Shown: positions 13,701 through 25,700 of the stretch, piece after piece
How positions within the stretch are numbered: the first letter of the stretch is position 1
How the letters are laid out: each line of letters opens with the position of its first letter
Origin: Saccharina japonica
Lineage: Eukaryota > Sar > Phaeophyceae > Laminariales > Laminariaceae
NCBI GenBank assembly: GCA_008828725.1
Contig: MEHQ01002062.1
Span: 62,001-126,000, forward strand
Direction of reading: 5' to 3'
DNA: 64,000 nucleotides
Translations under genes and position numbers: made by a program
The notes under the pieces: model-generated
Told to the model about the DNA's origin: nothing
Seen by the model: only the letters and a program-made list of their open reading frames with translations
Database searches by the model: none

Positions 13701-16700
13701 CAAGATTTTTCGTTGTATCGGGTTGCTCATCGGGTAGCGCTTCCGATCTCCTCCCAAATCAGGTTTGATTGGAGTATCTACCTTAGCAACTACCGGTTAG
13801 ATGGCAACACTTTTTTTTTAAGCGTACGGGACGCTTACTACGATAGAGGTACTCGTAGCACGTTTTGGCTGAGGTGTTTTCGGAATGACCGGGGGGCCTC
13901 CTTAACCCAAAATCGTCGCGCTTCTATTATTTCCTGTCACAATATTTTTAATTGTATAGTCCAGGCCGTGGGATTGTTTATCGGGTATGCACGCCCCTGC
14001 TACGATAGGGGCAGCGCGTTTCGGCTGCAACTGCTTCTGAATGAACGGGCGTCTCAACCTAATCTCGTCGGATTTTCGTTCTTGTGCTGCAACAATGTGT
14101 TTCGGTTTATAATTAGACCATGGGGTTGCTCATCGGGTAGCACTTTCATTTCGCTTTTCAAAATACGTTTTTGAGTGGGTTACAGACCTCCTCAAGTGAC
14201 TACCCTCAAAACCAAAATGGTGCGCACATCTACCGTGGCTCGCGTCTATATATATAGAACCTTCACTGTTCTTCGAAACGCAGTTTTTGGGCGAGGCGTG
14301 AAGGTCCTTTATGCGATGAGCTGACGAGAAAACACGGTGCACCTCTACCGTAGCATGCGTCACGGAAGGGAATAAATGTCAACAAAAGCATAGCCACCTG
14401 CGGTCAGGCTTTCTTTCGTGACAAGGCAAAATGACGGACCCAACGCGAGCGAGCTGTGCGTTCTTCTTGAGAGAGCGTGAACGATTTCTCCCACGGTGGT
14501 ACCGTTTGAGGAGAGCTTCGCGCAATTACGGGGCAGCCCTCAACCTGGGTGTGTCACGGCAGGGGGACTACGGCGAATTTCTCGACTACTATTACGCGAG
14601 ACCACAGTAATCAAGACCCGTCACATACACGAAGAACTGTATATATATATTCCAGTATGTTTACCAAGCACATTTTGTCCTGAGGTCTATGTTCGCCCGT
14701 AAATAGTATGCGGTGAGCCCAATACCGGTTTGCCCAACACCCCCACGAGAATCCGACCTCTGGCTAGAGAGTGAAAAGTCATACTTCGAAATATTAACGA
14801 AAACGGCTGTAAAACGTTTGTTTGGCATTGTTTGTGGCGCTTGCCTCAGAGCGCTGGGTAGCCGCGGTAGGTGTAGTGTGCCGCGTTTTCGAAGCCCTCC
14901 TCGCATGCCACGAGGAGCTCAACACATTTTACGCGAAAACACGACTGACTGATTTCAAACTAAATTAGTTCGAGAGTGTCAACCGGACAAGCTGATTTTG
15001 TGCGCTATGCACTGTAGCCCTACACCGTCACAATGGTTATACGGTAAATAATACCAAGATACATGCTTAACCGGTAGTTGACCAACTTGAGGAGCTCAAC
15101 CCGGTCCCAGTGACCAAATATTGCCTGAAAAGGCGAACCCTAACCTCAACCCTCAGACGCGTGCTACGACAGAGGTAGCACTTTTTGCCTAAACTGCTTC
15201 TGAATGACGGGATTCCTTAACCCAAAATTGTCGTGATGCCATTCTTTTGTCGGAAGGCTATGAGATTGGTCATCGGCTAGCTCATATCGTTTCGTCCCAA
15301 ATCGTTTTATCGATGGGCTACAGAGCTCCTCAAGTAACCACCACTTCCATCGTCGCAGGCGTCCTCACATACCGTGTATGGAGTCACTACGGTGTTTGCG
15401 TCTGAACCTGTACACCTCGCTAACCTTGGAAGACGACCAAAACACGCTGTTGCATTGGTGGACTGTATAGCAAACAAAATCCTATGGTGGCTGCACGTGT
15501 CGTAAACGCAGAAGCTTGAAAGTTTTAACAACTCTACCCGAATCAGTAGGGCAGTCTTCATTCGGGGTCGCTGTGAGAGATGAACGTCGAAGGTCATGCT
15601 ACAAGCTGTCGGGTGGTAAGACCAATGGACGCGTGCTACGGTAGAGGTAGCACGTTTTCGCTGAATCGTTTTCTGAACGATCGGGCTCCTTAACCCAAAT
15701 TCGTCGGACTTTCATTCTTGTGACGAATAATGTTTCGGGGTATACTTCGGTCATTATATTTCTCATCCGGCAGCACCTTTATGTTCTTCCAAAATCAGTT
15801 TTCGGTGAGGCATGACGCTCCTTAAGTGAGGAGCTCAGAAACAAACATGGTGCACCTCTATCGTAGAATGCGTCAATGATGAAAACAAAAAAAAACATTA
15901 ACAGACGGGCTACTCAGCGGAGTGGCTGTGGGCGGCTACGAGGGACTACAATACCTAAACAAGATCTTTTTTCACAAGTCTCGGCACATCTACTGTATAG
16001 TACGCGTCTACTTGGCTCTATTACGGGAATACCCACCTGTTCGCGGCAGACTCAAACACCTCCCTGCGCTCGTCCGTGAAATCCCCGATGAAGTCGATCA
16101 CGATGAAAAACTCGGCTAGTGCTGCGAGAACACAATCGAAAAAAAGAAGAGCACACCGGCCGTGTACAGCAGGAGGCAATGCACAGCAGGGGAAAAAACA
16201 AAAGAGCTAGTAACGACAAATTCAATTCAATATTCCAAGCATTACGTTTCATGAGGTTCGACGCAGTCTCGACAAAATATGTGCCGCGCGGGCGAAACCC
16301 CTCGCCGCGCGCTGCTGATCAAGAGGGAGGAGTTGGCCATCCCCACCTGTTGGGCCCCTGGAAAACTTGACCATGGTCGAGAACTCCAACTCACGATGCA
16401 TATCATTTATTGGGCCAAAGACATATCCAGCTAGGTGTACTTTCTGAGCTGCTAAGCTCCTCAAGTGGTCAACTCTCGGCTCGTACGATACATTGATTAT
16501 TACTATGATACCTGGCTTTAACAGTATTTTTGTTCCAGAACGGGCGTGCATCTGGACGCCGGCCAGAGTTGCACGAAGACTGTTGCTACGGTAGGGGGGT
16601 CATGTGGAGGTGCTTGTTTCTCACCTGCAAAGAACCACTAGGTCGAGTGGTTGATTTACTGTGTTGTACTCATATATATATTTGTTGGTCCATATCCACC

Positions 16701-19700
16701 GTCAATGGAGGTTTTGTTACCTAACGCGAACAGACTATGTTTGGATCCAATCATCAGTTAGATTCGGAGCCACTCGTCCGAGTGGCCAAAACCCGGTAGT
16801 GAAAATGTGGGTACCCCCCCTATCGTTGCACCAGTCCGGAAGTCGGAGTTTCGGGTGTGATGTTGAGCTCCTTGTCTGAGCTAGAGAATAGTCTCAGTAA
16901 ATAAAGCACCACCCCCTACAAGGTGAGGCATTGAACAATGCTATGGCCCTGGTGTAGCCACCGCTGGGAAAATTGTACCTGGTACGTGAGAACATTATAA
17001 GAATATCAAAACGTTGTCATACTGCTACAAACTGGTCATATCTGACAGGGCAACACAATGGGCAAATGGGCCAAAGGGGGAACGGTTAATTAATTGAACA
17101 GAAGGGGTTGGCTATGTCAAGGGGTTATCACATAGTTATGTATGGGAAAAGGTTGTAAACAAGTATTAAATTTGTCAAAAGGTAGAGGATAATAAACATA
17201 CCCAAAGCAGAGTTAAACTCGAAATGAGGCCCCAGCGATTTTCGCTAGTTCCGCTCCCGCAAAGATCCCCGCCGATCAGTTTGGACTAAACGTCCTACCT
17301 CCCTCGATTCCTGCCACGGTCGTCGGATTAGCTCCATAATTATATATGTGGCTTCGATAAACATGCTATGGTAGATGCGCACGGGGGGGGTAGCTTTCGG
17401 AAGTTCCTGGCTTAAGGTGATCATCAATGCGCTAAACAAGACCGGAGAGCGACGTGAGGTTAAGGTACAATACGATGCTTTTGTTTTGTCGTTTCAACAA
17501 CGATATTGGGTAGTTCTGTTAGTTGAGGAGGGTGTGTCTTAAGCCAGAAAAAAAAATGGACGACAAGGGCTACCCCTCTCGTACCAAGCGTCACTTCTGT
17601 CATACCCCCTCCAAAGTAAAGCTGGCCGGGCGTGAATCAAGATGACCAATCCCATGTCCCTAGGTAGGATAAAGCAAAGAGTACTGAAATACACGACTGG
17701 CATTAAAACCACAAAGGCCTGTCTTTCAAGGCGTGTGGCTTATAAAAGGCGTAGGCCGTATGGGGTACTTCCTCGCTTCAAAGGAGCCCCGACAATCAGA
17801 AACGGTTTTCCCCCAAAACCAAACAATGTCTGGCCTCCTATCGCAGCCCGGGTGCATGTTGTACATAGCTCGCGTGATCATAACGACTACTGTGATGTGT
17901 GGATAACGCCAGCGGTGATGTGTGCATAACGCCTACCGTGATGTGTGCATAAGGCCTACTGTGGTGTGTGCATAACGCCTAACCACTTGGATGTGTGCAT
18001 AACGCTAACCGTGATGTGTGCATAACGCCTACCGTGACGTGCGCTGGCGCGGCAGCTCACATGTTATGTCCGTCTGGCAGGATAGCCCCCCGAAGTCTGC
18101 CGCGCAGGAGCATATATGCCCGCCGCCGACATCAACGGTGCACAAGCCTCCGTTCAGACAAGGGTTGGGGAAGCATGCGCTTGGGCCTACAACGAACGGT
18201 GAAACGTTTTCGGGACGGGGGAGAGGTTGCGGGAAAAGAGGGGAAAATATTCGGAGCCGGGGAAAGAGGGACGAGTCAAGACGCATGCTATCTTAATGTA
18301 GAGGGTACACACTATTGTCTCTGAGCTCCTCACCTGAGGAGCTGTATGCCTCTATACCTGCAGTAGTCTAAACACTGATTTTGGAGGAAATCAAAGTTTC
18401 TACCCGACACACAATACCATGAGCTATATATACTCTGAACCATATTGCAACAGATGCCTGCTACGGAAGAGGTGCGCCATGATTTTTCTGAAGGCTCGCT
18501 CCTCACATGAGCGGCTCTACTCCCCACCCAAAGCCTAAATGTTGATAAAAATGAAAGTTCAACTCGATGAACAATGCCGTGCTCTAGACTTCCCGAAACG
18601 TTACATTGCGAAGGTAAGATGACACTCCGAAGATTTTGGGTTAAGCAGCTCCGTCATTCAGCAACAATCTTAGCCAAAACGTGCTACCTCTATCGTAGCC
18701 CGCGTCAACACAAGAATAAACATTCGACGACTTTGGTTTAAGGAGCCCGATCATCAATAAAACTGTTTTAGCACGCGTCTCAAAAGGAGAAAACATCCGG
18801 AAGGTATGATAAGTGAAGAGGGAATATCGGAGAAGGGACGGGGGGGGGTACCTCATATTCATGCATGGTCGTCCTTAGTCGTGTGGCCATAGACCCTCGC
18901 ATCCCTACAATGCCAGGAAGGAGGACGTCGGGTTTTCACCGACCAGGCAGACATTGTTACCACCGAGCGCGAAGCGCCGTGAGGCATCGGTCAAGTCGCA
19001 TGAAGGGTTAGCTTCATCCTACTACCGCTTGTGAGGCGTTATTGTGTGAGTTAACAGAGGGCGGGAGGGGTAAACATAGACGTTCAGAAGGGGCAGGGGT
19101 GCACAAAACGCAGGTCCTGGGGTGCGTCTACCTGATCGCCGAGGTCGTGCACACATCCAACGGACAGCGAGTTTATGGGGGGTCCCAAAACCATTCGCCG
19201 CCGACATTATAAGTACTCTTGTTCGTTTGTAATAAACCATCAGTTCAGTATTTTGGGGAAACAACCGAATCGGGTCCAAAGACACTAAGACTTATGCCAA
19301 TGGGAAAGCAAAGTTGGAAATCGATCTTTGAAATATTTGCCTTGAATTTTCAGGCTGAAGATCCGCTCGTACCGCCGCTGTGGGGAAAAAGGGAAAAACA
19401 ATGTTTGATTTTTTTTCTTATTTTTTTTCAAACGGCTGCAGGCGGCGCAATTTGCCTTTTCTCGTTGCAAATCGTCAACACCCTGATAAAAATCAGCTCG
19501 TGCGACGATAGAGCTTGGATCTCGACATAGACTGAGCCCATGGCCAACCCGCTTCGGGTCGGGCAAGGCCAACGAGTGTAGATGACGGCCTCGAAGGTAT
19601 AAGGTAGATCCATGGTCAAGGAGGCGAGAGATTGCCGGCGGCGTCCTACGCTCTTCTCCCAAACCCGAAAAAAACTATTTTTTGCCATTTGAGACGGATC

Positions 19701-22700
19701 AAGAACTTTTGTCATCTGTTTTATGCACACCAGCAGCCAATTGTTTGTTTATCAGACGCCTGGCCAGCGCCCGCCACATATCACCGGCCATCGTGTGAAC
19801 ACGGTGACCCTAGGATGGGTCGGAGCCCGTAACGAGCGCACCGCGTTCAGAATTCATGACGCAGTCATTGGTTTCGTCGATCCATGTCTGTCGAGGACTC
19901 GAAATCTCGCCGCTTCGAACTAACATTCGCCTGAGTTTTTCTCAAGCCGATCTTGTCCCAACATCGGCCTGAGAATTGCCTTTTTCGGGCTTTTCCAAAA
20001 GTTGGGAATATTCCGTTTTAAGAACCGTCCCATAGCAAGCTTGTTCTGGAAAAATCTGGCGGGGATCTTAGGAATTCAAACTTTTTAGGGTAACTTTGCT
20101 TTTCCCATTGGCATAGATAGGTCTCAACAGCCGATTTTCCTCATTGAAAATTGCCTTTCCGATGAGAACGAAAATCGATTTTAGTACTTTGTTATTGTTG
20201 AAGAGTTGTATTTCGCTCACGATCTAATATTGACTTGGAAAATATATTCCTCGATGGTAGGTATCGATCCACGAAAAATAAATGAAACCAACCTTGACAG
20301 GCTCGAAAAAATCAAGGATTTAAGAAATTTTGCATTTATGAGCGAGGTGCCTCGCCCGAAAATCCAGATTTTCTGGGATCTTCGATATCTTGAGACCGCC
20401 GATGCCGATTTCGTTCTCAGTTTTTGTCATCGACGGGTGCCACAACTGACAATAGTTCACAGGGAAACAAATGGCTGTGAGTGAAGTACATCTCTTATAA
20501 TTCAAAGACCAACATTTTCGATTTTCTTTCTCATCGGAAAGGCAATTCTTAATTAGGAGAATCGGCTGTTACTAGGTGTAGTTTCGAAGTGACCCTGGTT
20601 GAGAAGACCTCCACGTCAGTCGGAAATGTTTGGGGTCACCAAACAACGGAATCTCCAGTGGCTACCGCTAGCAAGGCTCGGAACTACTCGTGCTATATAC
20701 CTCCAACCAGCTTTGTAGAGCAATACCACGGCAGGTGTACACTTTTTGGTTCGACGTTTTCTACTGATCAAGTTCCAAACACTGAGCAAGTAAGTGCCGT
20801 TGACTAAACATTAGGGGAACACCTGATTTTGGGGCCCGTCGTTGTTTCGAGCTACGTTGTTACAAGGGAACACAGTGAAGCGTGCACTAAGATAGATTCT
20901 AGCCCTTTTTCGCTCAAACGTTCTCGGAACAACGGGCGGGGGAGTATTTAACCAACCTAAGGTAGTCGGAATTTCACTCATGTCAGGAAATATATTGTTT
21001 TGTTGCATACGTAGGCAATGGGATTGATCGTCAGGTGGGACATCAATGAGTTTCCTTCATAATCAGGTTTTGGGCCAGGTGTAGAGAACTCCTCAAGTGA
21101 CCACCTTCATAAAAAAGCATGGTGCTCACCTCCATCGCAGCATGCGTCTAATGTGAAATAAGGCGTGTAAACATTGGGGAGCACAGCGTTTTATTTTTCT
21201 CTCGATCGTGGGGGTGCTAGTTACTATGCATTATCACTGTGGTCCCACGTTAGTTTGTGTTTGCACGCTTTGCTTGAGGACTACTTGTAGCGCATAGAAG
21301 ACGAATGCTACGATAGAGGTGCACCGTGATGTTTCTGCCTTATAAGGGTGGTCACTTGAGGAGCTCCATACCTCACCCGAAAACGGTTTTGGAGGAAATT
21401 AAAAGTGCTACCCGATCAACTATCCCATGAGCTAGGTATACTAGGGAAAATATGGCAACACAAGAATGAAACTCCGACGAATTTGGGTTAAGGAGCCCGA
21501 TCATTCAGAAACAAAATCAGCAAAAAGTGCTACCTCTATCGTAGCACGCGTGATAAATGCTGGTCGGGTTTCCCTAACGAGCTTCTTTGAGCTCTTTTTC
21601 CGGGTGAGAGGTTGACGTTTCCTCGTGTTTGGAACTAAACAAATAAGGAAACCGCCCCACACCGTGAAACTCCCTGCACATGCACCTCGCAGTACCCGTT
21701 GGAAGGATAACCCGCTGAATCGTGTATGTTTTAGGCCCAACATACGTTTTATATCCTATGAAATCCGCTGTTGGAGCACATCCAGTGACGAGCCCCAGAC
21801 ATAAGTCGGAGCAAGGCCACCTTCTAGGGGTGGTGCCTTATTCTGGCCTCTCCTCACATGGGTAAGGGTCTCAAGCTCTCACCCAAAGCATGAACTTTTT
21901 AAAGAACACGTGCCCGCGCAACCCCGAGCAAGATATGTTTGCGCTGTATGCGATGTATGCGCTGTATGAGCTAGTCCTAATGTATAGGAACTAAATTACC
22001 ATTATAACCGGTAGTTACTCTAATACCGGTCCCAGTGACAAAATATTGCCTCAGAGGGAAAAAGATAAATGCATTAACCTCTTTACGGTATACCGTGGGA
22101 AGAGTCCATCGTCGGTGCTTCCCGGTATGGTAGCACGGGGGGGACTAAGACATTCTAGACCAAACCCCCCCACTGCCGAGAGGAACTCGTGAGGCCCGGG
22201 GTTACAAACATTTAGCGCTTTCTTCTGGCCAAAGCATTCACGACTAGAGAGGCTCCTAACCCTAACCCTAAGCTATGGAACTACCCAACATCCATTTGTT
22301 TTGTTTCCAACAACTATATTTAAAGCACGGGGTCCAAGATTTTGTTGACCAAATCTCCACTCTCGAGAAGAACTCGTGTGGCCCAAGGTTACGGTAGACG
22401 TTTCAGGTGTAGCATTTTATGGCCTTAGTATATACGACTAGCAGGGCTTGTAAATTAAGAAACTGCTCAACATAAACTTCTCTCGTTTTTCTAATAAATA
22501 TATGTACCGGCCTACACCATAGGATGGCTCCACATCGGGTTGATAAGCGTGCAGGTATTTTTCATATAGCTAGTAGTACCGTGAGATGTGGAACTCCTTA
22601 AGGGATGAGAGTTTAAGCAACATTGCCGATATGCATCCCAGCCGTGGCATGCGGGACATGTGTGACAAGGACATCACAAGCAAGCCCGTCACCGATTCCT

Positions 22701-25700
22701 ACTACCGGGATAATACCGATTCGGTAGAAGTAGCACGGTTTCGGCCGAAACGTGTTCGGAATGACGGGATGCTCCTTATCCCGAAAAAGTGCCGGAATTT
22801 ATTTATTGTCTTGCATTAGGTTTCGTAGTATACTTAACCCTTGGGCCTATCCGTCGGGTAGCCCTTTTGATTTTCTCCAAAACAATGTTTTGTTTGACTC
22901 ACTCATGACTTACTATTAGTATGGAGCTTCTCATCTGCGGAGCTTCAGAAAAACAATCGTGCACCTCTACCGTATGGCATGCGTCATTCACCTGTTGGTT
23001 CCGGTGTCGGTTCGGTAGTCGGCTCGGCAGTCGGTTCGGCAGTCGATTCAGCAGTCGGTTCGGCAGTCGGCTCCGCAGTCGGTTCAGCGGTCGGTTCAGC
23101 AGTCGGTTCAGCCGTCGGTTCTGCAGTCGGTTCAGCAGTCGGTTCAGCAGTCGGTTCAGCCGTCGGTTCTGCAGTCGGTTCCGCAGTCGGTTCCACAGTC
23201 GGTTCCGCAGTCGGTTCCGCAGTCGGTTCCGCAGTCGGTTCCGCAGTCGGTTCCGCAGTCGGTTCGGCAGTTGGCTCGGCTGTCGGTTCGGCAGTCGGTT
23301 CAGCAGTCGGTTCAGCCGTCGGTTCCGCAGTCGGTTCCGCTGTCGGTTCGGCAGTTGGCTCGGCAGTAGGCTCGGCAGTCGGTTCGACAGTCGGTTCAGC
23401 AGTTGGTTCCGCAGTCGGTTCAGCAGTCGGCTCCGCAGTCGGTTGGGCGGTAGGCTCGGCAGTCGGTTCAGCAGTCGGTTCAGCAGTCGGTTCCGCAGTC
23501 GGTTCAGTCGTCGGTTCAGCCGTCGGTTCAGCGGTTGGTTCGGCAGTCGGTTCGGCAGTCGGTTCAGCAGTCGGTTCGGCAGTCGGTTCGGCAGTCGGTT
23601 CCAGTGTCGGTTCGGCAGTAGGTTCGGCTGTCGGTTCAGCAGTCGGTTCGGCAGTCGGCTCGGCAGTCGGTTCAGCAGTCGGTTCGGCCGTTGGTTCGGC
23701 AGTCGGTTCAGCAGTCGGTTCGGCGGTCGGTCCTGCAGTGGGTTCGGCAGTCGGTTCAGCAGTCGGTTCGGCGGTTGGTTCTGCAGTGGGTTCCACAGTC
23801 GGTGCCACCGTCGGTTCGACGGTTGGTGCTGCAGTCGGTTCCAAAGTCGGTCCCCCAGCCGGTTCGGGGGTACCTGTGGAGACGCAAGCCGAGCATGTGT
23901 TTTGAAACGGCGAAAGCCACGGAAGCACGATCAACATGTGAGTGGTGGTGTCAGATTTGGTTTGTTTCCGGAACCTCTCGGCCCTCCGATATAATATCCA
24001 TGAATAGCTCTGGCGAAACTACAAAACCTGCGGCGTAGTCGGTCCTTCTGTCACGTATTTGTTTCCCCTAGTGGGGCGGCGGGTGGATCGGATGCGTCTT
24101 CTAACAACTCATGTGAACCGGCCGAGGTCCAACGGTACGTCAAATGCATCTCGTGAAGTGTAAAAGCTCCCTCGCGTCTGGGGCTCTTCCTAAGGCACTC
24201 ACTCAACAAGCGGAGTTTCGCGAATCCGTTTAAACGACTTATGTGTCTGACGCATATCCGCATTGGACTAAAAGGTAACTGACGGCGTGTAGTGTATGTC
24301 TTCACGTAAGATCCACAGGGTGCACAGGCAAACCAACAACGGCGTCAAGTACGGTTCAACCGTCAGATCCAAAGGCACGCGTTCCGTCCTACTTGCGTTC
24401 GTTGCACTCGTCCCGTAGTCTGGACCGCGGTCCGGACCGTGAACTGGGCTGGTGTCTGCACCGTGGATTCTTTTTTCCTCGGTTTGCTCCTTGGTATCCG
24501 GCGTACGTTCAGAATATGTTTTAATTTACAAAGAAAGTGTGGGTGGGTGAGAGTGAATAATGTATCACTTGAGAGTTGAGCGTGGGAGTAATCCCACGGT
24601 AGGGGTACCACTTCTAGGCTCAATATTTTCTGACCGGTTGTGCTCCTCGCGTGAGTAACCACCGGATACTGTTATTATTTTACTGGTATATTTGTTTTCG
24701 GACTACCACATTGGAAGGTTTGGTCGGGTTGCGGGAACGAATGTTTCCGAAATCATGTTTCGGGTGAGATATTAAGCTCCTCGTGTGAGGAGCTCAGAAA
24801 CGTATGCTGTACCCCTACCGTGGGACCGGTTGTAGATTAAAGCTCAATCCCGCGGTACGTACGTGTTTGCACGGTTTGCCTCAATATACTCGGACCGGTT
24901 TAAGCTACCCAACGTCAGCACTTACCGTTATGTGTACGATACTCTTACGGTTGAAGCATACTTGGGTTAGGGCTATCTAGCCAAAAACAAAATGGTCGGG
25001 TTTCGTGCACAAACGTATTCAAAGTAATATGCCGGACGGGCTGTTGAGAGCCTCCTCGTGTGGATAACTCAGAAAATAAGGCACCACCCCTGGACAGGCA
25101 CATGGCCTTGCCCTTAAATCGTTTCCGCCTCCGACTTATCACGAGAGGTTGACTAGTACCAGGTAAAGCGGAACATCCCAAATTCACAAACAATGGCTCC
25201 AGCTACTGTGAGATTACCTAATTCACACCACAGTGGTGTGGTCCCTTAATAGTGCCGGCATGCGCCACCTAACAATACCGGTACAATCTAGCGGCAACCG
25301 GCACCACTCCGTGAATTGCGACACGGGTTAGTTCCATACGAGGCATTCAAGCGGCCAAGCGATTCCACCGGCACTATAATAGCGGGCACCCGGTGCTACC
25401 CAACTGGCACTATAGAGGCATGCTGCGGTAGAGGTGCACCTCGTTTTTCCTGGGGAACCTCGCTCGAGGAGCTTGGTACATCGACAAGAGACCGACTCTG
25501 CGAAAAACAAGGAAAGTGCAATCAATCCGATGAAGCGTGTCGCAAACCAAGAACATGGACTTCCGATGGCTTTGGGGTAAGGAGCCCTGTCCTTCAGAAC
25601 ACATTTCGTCCAAAACCCGGTACATTTAGTACGTACCCTTATCGTGTAGGTAGCACGAGTCATTACGGCGTATATAGAAGGACCGCTACTGTAGTACTGT

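Noticed and set aside
16249-16551. Possible extra exon between the EGF exon and exon 4 (frame ending at CCCAACAG/GTGGGG)
   Set aside because: Phases would allow it, but part of the stretch carries a family A/B-like GCTCCTCAAGTGG box, and exon 3 already joins exon 4 in frame.
19285-19730. Protein-coding gene inside family J
   Set aside because: The most protein-like minus-strand frame has an in-frame stop in the second copy, and no domain is recognisable.
22921-24038. Long plus-strand frames of Ala-Val-Gly-Ser and Arg-Phe-Gly-Ser repeats (308 and 357 codons)
   Set aside because: They are antisense or off-frame readings of the EPTA exon. A 12-bp period leaves every frame open, and only the minus-strand EPTA frame connects by splicing to a signal peptide and an EGF domain.
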